Under the pieces are notes generated by a model. The model did no database searches, had not been told where the DNA came from, and saw only the letters and a program-made list of their open reading frames with translations. Made by a program: the position numbers and the translations under genes. From Ananas comosus (lineage: Eukaryota; Streptophyta; Magnoliopsida; Poales; Bromeliaceae), in NCBI RefSeq assembly GCF_001540865.1, contig NC_033642.1, positions 3,729,988-3,793,987 on the forward strand: 64,000 nt of DNA, given 5' to 3'. Below are positions 58,217 through 64,000 of this stretch, one piece after another. Each line of letters starts with the position of its first letter. Within the stretch, counting starts at the first letter, position 1.

Positions 58217-59030
58217 GCAAAATCAACTTTTAAATTTAAATTTAAATTTATTAGACCGATAATTCAAGAATTGCTATAAATATAATATGCTTAAATCAAA
58301 CTATCAAACTAAAGCCTGTTCTTGAGAAAGAGAATGGTAGATTCAAATTCGTGTGGAGTTTAAAGTATGCTTATCAGTTTCTAGAGAATTATGAAGAAGG
58401 ATATCGCTCGTTAGGGTGTACAAATTAAACTTATGAGAGAACATAGGAGCGTGTTTGCGGTTCAGGATAGAATTCAGTAGAGCAAGAGATCGGGAATGGC
58501 CTGGATTGCACGGCCCAAGGTAGGATTAAGTAGGACGAGATCGGGAATGGCCGGATTGCATTGACATAGAAGTTGACAAGAGGTATCCCGATCTTGGGTC
58601 TGGTGGCACAATACTAAGTTTTGTGATCAAATTGCTAGTCCAAATCATATGTTCAATCCTATACAAAACATATGTAGGTAATTGTCTCATTTGTAGCTTA
58701 AAATGCAAACAAACAAGCCAAACTAGATAGAAATGTACTATCTAAAAAGACATGCTTGATGCCCGCGCCTAGGTGCCAAAGGTCATGGAGTAGACCACTA
58801 CGTTTAGGCACACCCATGAGATGTATGCGAACACGAATTGCTTTAGCAAAAAAGAGGAAACCTCTTGATTTTATTGCAATTAATTTCCAATTGTTAGAAG
58901 CAGCGCTAAAATTAATAGAACCCCACACCAGCACTTGCGTGGCTTTCTTGTGGAGGTCAATTTTGGTCCCCAAACTTAATTTGCACGATTTTTCCTAAAT
59001 TTTTTTTTTTGCATAGTTTTCACTTTCGTC
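58217..59030. other. Unassigned sequence with short near-duplicate
   Basis: No gene is recognised; an ORF at 58698-58973 (minus) and its shadow have no known features. A short direct repeat, GATCGGGAATGGCC, occurs at about 58488 and 58541 with flanking similarity. A 'ggtccccaaacttaatttgcacgat' type phrase near 58968-58990 is common at the edges of plant DNA repeats. Confidence 0.4.
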
Positions 59031-59990
59031 CCAAAAATTAAATTCAAATTTTAGGATTCAAATTCTGAGTGAAAATTTTAATTTTAATTTTAAACTAATA
59101 TTCTGGAATTAGAATTTAGAATTTGAATTTAAAGATACAATTTTGATTTAACACTGAAATAGAAATTTGAACTGAAATTCAGATTTTGAATTTTGACCAC
59201 GAAATTGAATTTGAATTTTGCTTTTGATATTTAAATTTCTATTCAAAATCTAATTTTAGGTTTTAAATTTGAATTTATAATTTTTATTCAAAATCGGAAT
59301 TATATTTTAAATTTTGAATTCAAATTTTCAATTTGAAATCTTGAATTCAAAATCTAAATGTGAATTTGAATTGATATTTCAAATCAAAATCTGACTTTGA
59401 ATTTAAATTTGAATTTGAAATTAAAATTTTGAATTCAAAATCTAAATGTGAATTTGAATTGATATTTCAAATCAAAATGTGAATTTGAATCTAAAATTTG
59501 AATTCGAAGTCTGAATTTGAATTTAAAAGCAAATTCGATGGTTTGAACTTAATTTTTAAATTTGAATTCAAATATAAATTTGAATTTGAGATTTGATTTC
59601 AAATCTAAAGTTCAATTTGAACTTTGGACTCAAATTAACATTTTGAATTTGAAATTCAAAATCAAAGTTAGAAATTTAATTTAGAATTTGAATTCAAAAT
59701 GTGAACTTAATTTTAAAATTAAGTACAAAATTTAAATTTCAATTCGAATCTGAGTTAGAATTTAAATTTGAATTAAAAATTAAAATTAAAATTGTAAATT
59801 TGAAACCAAAATGAAACTTAAATTTAAAATTTAAATTCAAAATTAGAATTTAAAATTAAATTTGAATAAAAAATTAAAATTAAAATTTGAATGCAAAAAT
59901 CTAGCTTTTAATTTAAAATTTAATTTAAAGTTAAAATTAAAATTTAAAGTTTGAATTTGAATTTAAATTTGAGTTTAAATTCTATATTTA
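59031..59990. repeat. Degenerate AATTTGAATTT tract
   Basis: For nearly 1 kb the sequence is built almost only of AAATTTGAATTT-like pieces joined irregularly, with repeated GAATTCAAA palindromes and one clear longer direct repeat (about 59335-59390 and 59421-59478). There is no coding capacity. The composition has very low C content on the plus strand. Confidence 0.85.
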
Positions 59991-60455
59991 GCTGGCGCTA
60001 CACAAAACTTTCGTGGAGCAACACCGCTTTCAAAGGATGATATCTAATTATAATGAAGTCAAAAAAATTATGAACTTAACTGGGAATAAAGTAAAAAAGT
60101 GCAAATAGTTGAGAACCCTAAACTACGAACGCCTATTCTCCATGCAAAAATTTTATGAACATCGTATCCAAAGAAAGTAATTTAGGGACGCTCTGAATGG
60201 GCGCCGCGTGTTCTGGACATAATGTCTGAAGAAAGTAATTTGAAGATGCTTTGGATGGGCGCTGCGTGGCACACGTGACACCCATCTTGAAGCTTTCCTT
60301 TGAGACAATCCCAACTTCGCACACGCGGGAACGAAAAAGGGAAAAAAGATCACCGGCTCTATTTTTTTATATATATAGAGAGAGAGAGGAGAGCATAGGA
60401 AGAGAAAAGGAGGGTGATAAGAAGCAGCCGAGGAAGAGAAAGGAAGGGACGACAC
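59991..60455. other. Spacer with short direct duplication and GA-rich stretch
   Basis: AGAAAGTAATTT followed by a GGATGGGCGC-like phrase occurs twice (about 60173-60210 and 60232-60268). A GA-rich stretch follows at 60365-60455. No gene is recognised. Confidence 0.5.
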
Positions 60456-61296
60456 TGTCACGGTCCGGGACCGATACCAATTTGGGCCGGCCCGATCACG
60501 TCAAACAGATGCCGAATGGACAGAGTTTTTCCTGCCCGCCCAAGGCTCATCACCTGTACATTTTCAAACAAGAAGTGCACTAGCGGAAACATACACAAAT
60601 GGCTTACACAAGGGTAAGCAATAGCCATGAGTGGAAGAAAGGAAACTAAACATCTACACAAGTACTATGATTTACTTTTGATCACATACATTGCATTTAA
60701 CCTCATATTCATAATTCTTTACATTGCTTGCATCATTTCTTTTACATCACATTTGCTCAAAATAAACTTTACAATCTTTTCTTTCTTTGCTTCATACATC
60801 AACATCTTAAATCATCAAATACAAAAGATGATAAAAGGGTATACTACTAACAAAATGTAAAGCCCGACTCGGGTAGCCACTGTCTAGGGTGCTATACCTT
60901 TACCGCGATCGCTCGCCGGCTCGCTCGGTCCCGGCTCTGTGGAATAGTGGGTGAGAACTACAACAAAGTTCCCAGTGGGTTCGGCCCCAATCTCACCGAC
61001 TTTCTCACTAGAACTAACTCAGGCATAGTAGAAAGGATAAGCAGAATAGTAACCAAACTATAATCATGATACTAATACGCCTGAATAATAAAGCAAGAAG
61101 TATGCTCAACGTAAATCATGCAAGTATGCAAGTTTTTTGTTCTTTACTCTTTATTCTTTAATCTTATTTCTTTGTTCTTTAATCTCACGACTAACCCGGG
61201 GGTTTCGCTACATTAACTTGCCTACATTAAGTCCATCATCGCGGGCCCTCAACTGCCTCCCGCTAAGACCGTCCTCGGGTTTACTCCAACCCGTGA
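60456..61296 (-). mobile_element. Gypsy LTR fragment, same family as 1755-4514
   Basis: From TGTCACGGTCCGGGACCG at 60456 it follows the first approximately 840 bases of the 1755-4514 LTR through CTAACCCGGGGGT and CATCGCGGGCCCTCA. It then stops where a second TGTCACGG start appears at 61297, at the point where the 1755-4514 LTR reads ACCCAGTGATGACAAAC. The remainder is missing or lies beyond the second LTR. Confidence 0.7.
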
Positions 61297-63356
61297 TGTC
61301 ACGGCCGGCCCCGAAACAACTACCAATTTGGCACGATTCGGGCGCGGCGGGCGGACCGCCGAACGGACAGCACCTCCCCTGTCCGCCCAAGGCTCAACAA
61401 CAGGAATGTGTACAAGAATTTATCCAAGAATTTAAATTCTAAACATACACATTCAACGAGGCACAAATAGTAGATAGATATCTCAAAGCTGTAAAGGCAT
61501 AAAGGAAACTATGCTACTATGCCCATAATCATATATAATGAATGCATGCATCATATAGTAAGGGTTTACTATCATGCTAACGAATTCGATCCATGTTCGA
61601 ATGATAATGTTCAATGACATTGTTAACTGTTCATTACCCAATCTGTGGCGAAACCCTTGGGCCCGCCTACAACTCACATTTTCATCCCGTATTGGGCAAG
61701 GGAGCTTCATGTGCCCCCAAACCTGGGACTGTCTGCGGACCTTCATGTGGTCCTAATCGCCCGACACTCCGGAGTACTCGACGACAATCCTCTCCATGTG
61801 AGGATATGGATGGCTATACCACCCCAAATAACAGACCGTGAGCTCGATCTATCCTCTCCAAGTGAGGATACCCTACGAACTAGGGCCAACATCTCAATTA
61901 AAACTCATTTACATCCTCTCCATGTGAGGATACTTAGCTTTACTAAGTTCTTTGTCCACAAGGCATTTTCTAAAGGATCCACTTGTCCCTAGGTCCATAA
62001 ACCTCTAGTGTCAATACACTACATTAATGCTACTCAATGTGTTCTTTAAACATTTAGATGCCACTCTCTATGTCGCTACATAACCATCGAGCTCATCTCT
62101 TTTCTTTAGCACTATAGGATCCTACAATGCAACATGCAAGAGATGAAAATTATGCGTTATTCTAAGACATAGAAAGGAGTTCAGTTGCTTCGGGATGACA
62201 CCCCCCACCTTTTCTTGATGTAGAGGTTCTAGAAACGCTCTTCGGCGAACTTTACGACGAAGTCTTGGCCGTCTTGGTCCAAAACAATGCTAAATCGGCC
62301 GTATTTTGCTAATAGCTCTATATTCATTCGACGAAACGTGAATTCGACTTCGCCCCCGCGTTTGGACACCTAGCAATTAGGTTTATAAGGCCTCAAATGA
62401 GATCAATCTCATACTTTACCAAAAAACCTCATTTTGGAGCCCTAGGGTTCCATCTTGCTATTTACACTTTGAAACCCTAGCCCTCTAATCCACCAACAAT
62501 GGTGCTAGGGGTCCATTTGACCCTACTTCAAAAGCTTAAAATCCAAAAACCCTAGATTCTACATGTTAGGGTTTAAGAGCTTACCTCTGGGTTAGCTCCA
62601 AGAGAAGAGGAGAGGGAGGTGGAGATGTCCAAAGCCTTCCCTTTGATCTCCTTCTTCTTCTCCTTCCTTTTCTTCTTCTTCTTCTTCTTCTTCTTCTTCT
62701 TCTTCTTCTCCTCTTTTTCCTTCTCCTTCCTTTTCTTCTAGAGAGAGAAAGAGAGATGAGTGAAAACGAGAGTGTGAGGGAGGGTGAAAATGAGAGAGGG
62801 GGAGAGCTCTCTCTCTCTATACTCTCTAATTAATGCCATTTTGCATAAAAGCCCCTCTACTTTCCATCCCTTGCACTGCACTCATTGGGCATTTTTTGCC
62901 CAGAGGGACCGGTCCCCCCGACCTGGGACCGGTCCCCGAGAGCCTCCCCAGACATCACGCGTTCGGGAACCAGTCTCTCCCTTAGAGACCGGTCCTCGGG
63001 AGACCGGTTCCTGCCTGAGAGACCGGTTCCCGAGAGCTCGATTTTCGGGACAGCCAAACTTTGGCTTCTCTCGCTGGCGTCGCACACGGGGACCGGTCCC
63101 CTCAGCCTGGGACCGGTTGCATCAAGGATCCCCAGCAACCACCAGCCTCGGGGACCGGTCTCTCCCTGTCAGGGACCGGTCCCTAAGAGCAACTTCAGCC
63201 CAGTGCAGGTTTTGCACTATATGCTCTCGCGAACACGTTTCCAATGCACTTTTTATGTTTTGGACATCTTTAGCTTTTTCGAAGGATACTCACTCGACAA
63301 ATAGTCGATCCTGGACGAAGTACAACTCTCGGATTTTGAGAATTCACTTCCTTACA
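61297..63356 (-). repeat. 3' LTR of a minus-strand chromovirus
   Basis: It starts TGTCACGGCCGG and ends TTCCTTACA on the plus strand, giving TG...CA ends on the minus strand. It sits directly after a minus-strand polypurine tract and chromodomain, so it is the 3' LTR of that element. It has three copies of ATCCTCTCCATGTGAGGATA-like palindromes (61786-61932), a CTT microsatellite (about 62661-62709) and a dense cluster of GGGACCGGTCCC-type units (62900-63190). Confidence 0.75.
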
Positions 63357-63375
63357 TCCTTCCCTCCTTAAAAGG
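63357..63375 (-). promoter_or_regulatory. Polypurine tract of the minus-strand chromovirus
   Basis: On the minus strand AAGGAGGGAAGGA immediately precedes TGTAAGGAAG, the LTR start, and TTTCGAGGACGAAAC lies just upstream as in the element at 19820-19854. Confidence 0.75.
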
Positions 63376-63427
63376 AGTTTCGTCCTCGAAACTAACTTAA
63401 CTCTCAACTTTAACTTGAATCCATACC

Positions 63428-63548
63428 TTACTCCTCAAATAGATGAGGATGGTGCTTTCTCATCAGATCCTCGAGTTCCCAGGTGGCCTCGCGATCATCG
63501 TGATTGCTCCACCGAACCTTCACGTAGGGAATTTCTCTATTTCGCAAC
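63428..63548 (-). pseudogene. Chromodomain tail of a chromovirus polyprotein
   Basis: The last 39 residues of a polyprotein on the minus strand read LRNREIPYVKVRWSNHDDRE, then an ATWELE motif and PHLFEE before the stop. This is the C-terminal half of a chromodomain with the conserved aromatic and acidic positions, which targets integration to marked chromatin in chromoviruses. Upstream pol is cut off at 63549 by another LTR, so only this tail remains in the window. It is more complete than the chromodomains of the two copies at 8-20 kb. Confidence 0.85.
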
Positions 63549-64000
63549 TGTAATACACTGAACTTTTGCAAATTGCGAAGTTCGAGTGTGTGGAATGGTG
63601 TGTGGATCACTCTTACATGTTCTAAAAGGTTAGAACAAGTGTTTGGACAAGTTTGAGAGTGATTGGAATGCAAAATATAAGAAAATGCATTGACCTGCGA
63701 AATTTCAGCATTTTCTGCTTGCTGTACCGGTACAGCCATTACCTTGTACCGGTACAAGCTGGCAGATTCGTGATAGCAGGGCCAAATTGGTCATTTCACA
63801 TCTTGTGCCTACCTATTTGATCCCAGCACGACTCTTGGAGCTTGCTGGAGTGTGCTAGAGCCCAGAGAAGCAACCTTGCATCATTTTCTCTCTCTCTCTC
63901 TAGGGCTTTTCTCTCTCTACAAAGAATTCGCCGATTTCGCTCGTTTTCGTCGTCGCGCGCGTTCTTCGCTGGTTGCGAGCGTCGCAGCGCCTTTGTGCAC
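63549..64000 (+). mobile_element. Start of a plus-strand gypsy LTR, runs off the window
   Basis: It begins TGTAATACACTGAAC inside the chromodomain coding sequence, with GCAAATTGCGAAGTTCGAG following, matching reversed ends at 1001 and 24020. It has two GTACCGGTAC palindromes at 63722-63760 and a CT-rich stretch at 63890-63920. The adjacent GCAAC (63544-63548) would be the left target duplication if the insertion is intact. Confidence 0.75.

Noticed and set aside
1..64000. tRNA or rRNA genes
   Set aside because: No cloverleaf or rRNA-like conserved sequence was recognised by eye; the initiator-Met tRNA matches at 8187 and 14811 are only 12-base primer sites.

Overview
The window is nuclear DNA of a flowering plant, most likely a commelinid monocot. 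The evidence is spliced genes with GT-AG introns, a PPR gene whose coding sequence is very GC-rich at its 5' end and becomes ordinary towards its 3' end, a HIR protein with a monocot-like N-terminus, and dense nested plant transposons. I cannot fix the species from sequence alone.

Layout. 1-6.4 kb: nested gypsy-type LTRs on the minus strand, including a solo LTR (1755-4514) with a perfect target-site duplication, then a Helitron-like 3' end. 6901-26219: one large Ty3/gypsy chromovirus locus bounded by the duplication TTTAT. It holds two decayed gag-pol copies in tandem, a B-type solo LTR inside the 3' LTR (duplication GGGCA), and a third solo LTR inside that one (duplication CGGGG). 26.2-27.9 kb: Helitron-like ends and a GC-rich hAT-like element. 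28078-30291: an intact, apparently intronless PPR gene, preceded by a 77-bp inverted copy of part of its own coding sequence. 31.3-41.96 kb: an intron-containing beta-adaptin pseudogene. One of its exons is split by a 5.5-kb Mutator-like element with a 9-bp duplication, which carries two plant-mobile-domain (PMD) modules and arrays of short hairpins. 42-47.8 kb: AT-rich sequence with a 1.2-kb near-identical duplication beside an N, and a DNA transposon of the 'GCTGCGTTT' type. 48104-57178: a complete five-exon HIR3-type SPFH/Band-7 gene whose first intron (6 kb) and fourth intron are full of transposons. 57.6-60.4 kb: a second GC-rich hAT-like piece and about 1 kb of degenerate AATTTGAATTT sequence. 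60.4-64 kb: minus-strand chromovirus LTRs and a chromodomain tail, cut by the start of another LTR.

Only two genes look functional: the PPR protein (probable organelle RNA binding) and the HIR protein (membrane scaffold linked to hypersensitive response). The rest is a record of transposition, recombination and decay. Many stops in the retroelements correspond to CAG-to-TAG or TGG-to-TAG changes between copies, as expected for methylated, silenced DNA. Each of the four single-N positions (11773, 45244, 47447, 53053) has a repeated sequence at it and is probably an assembly join.
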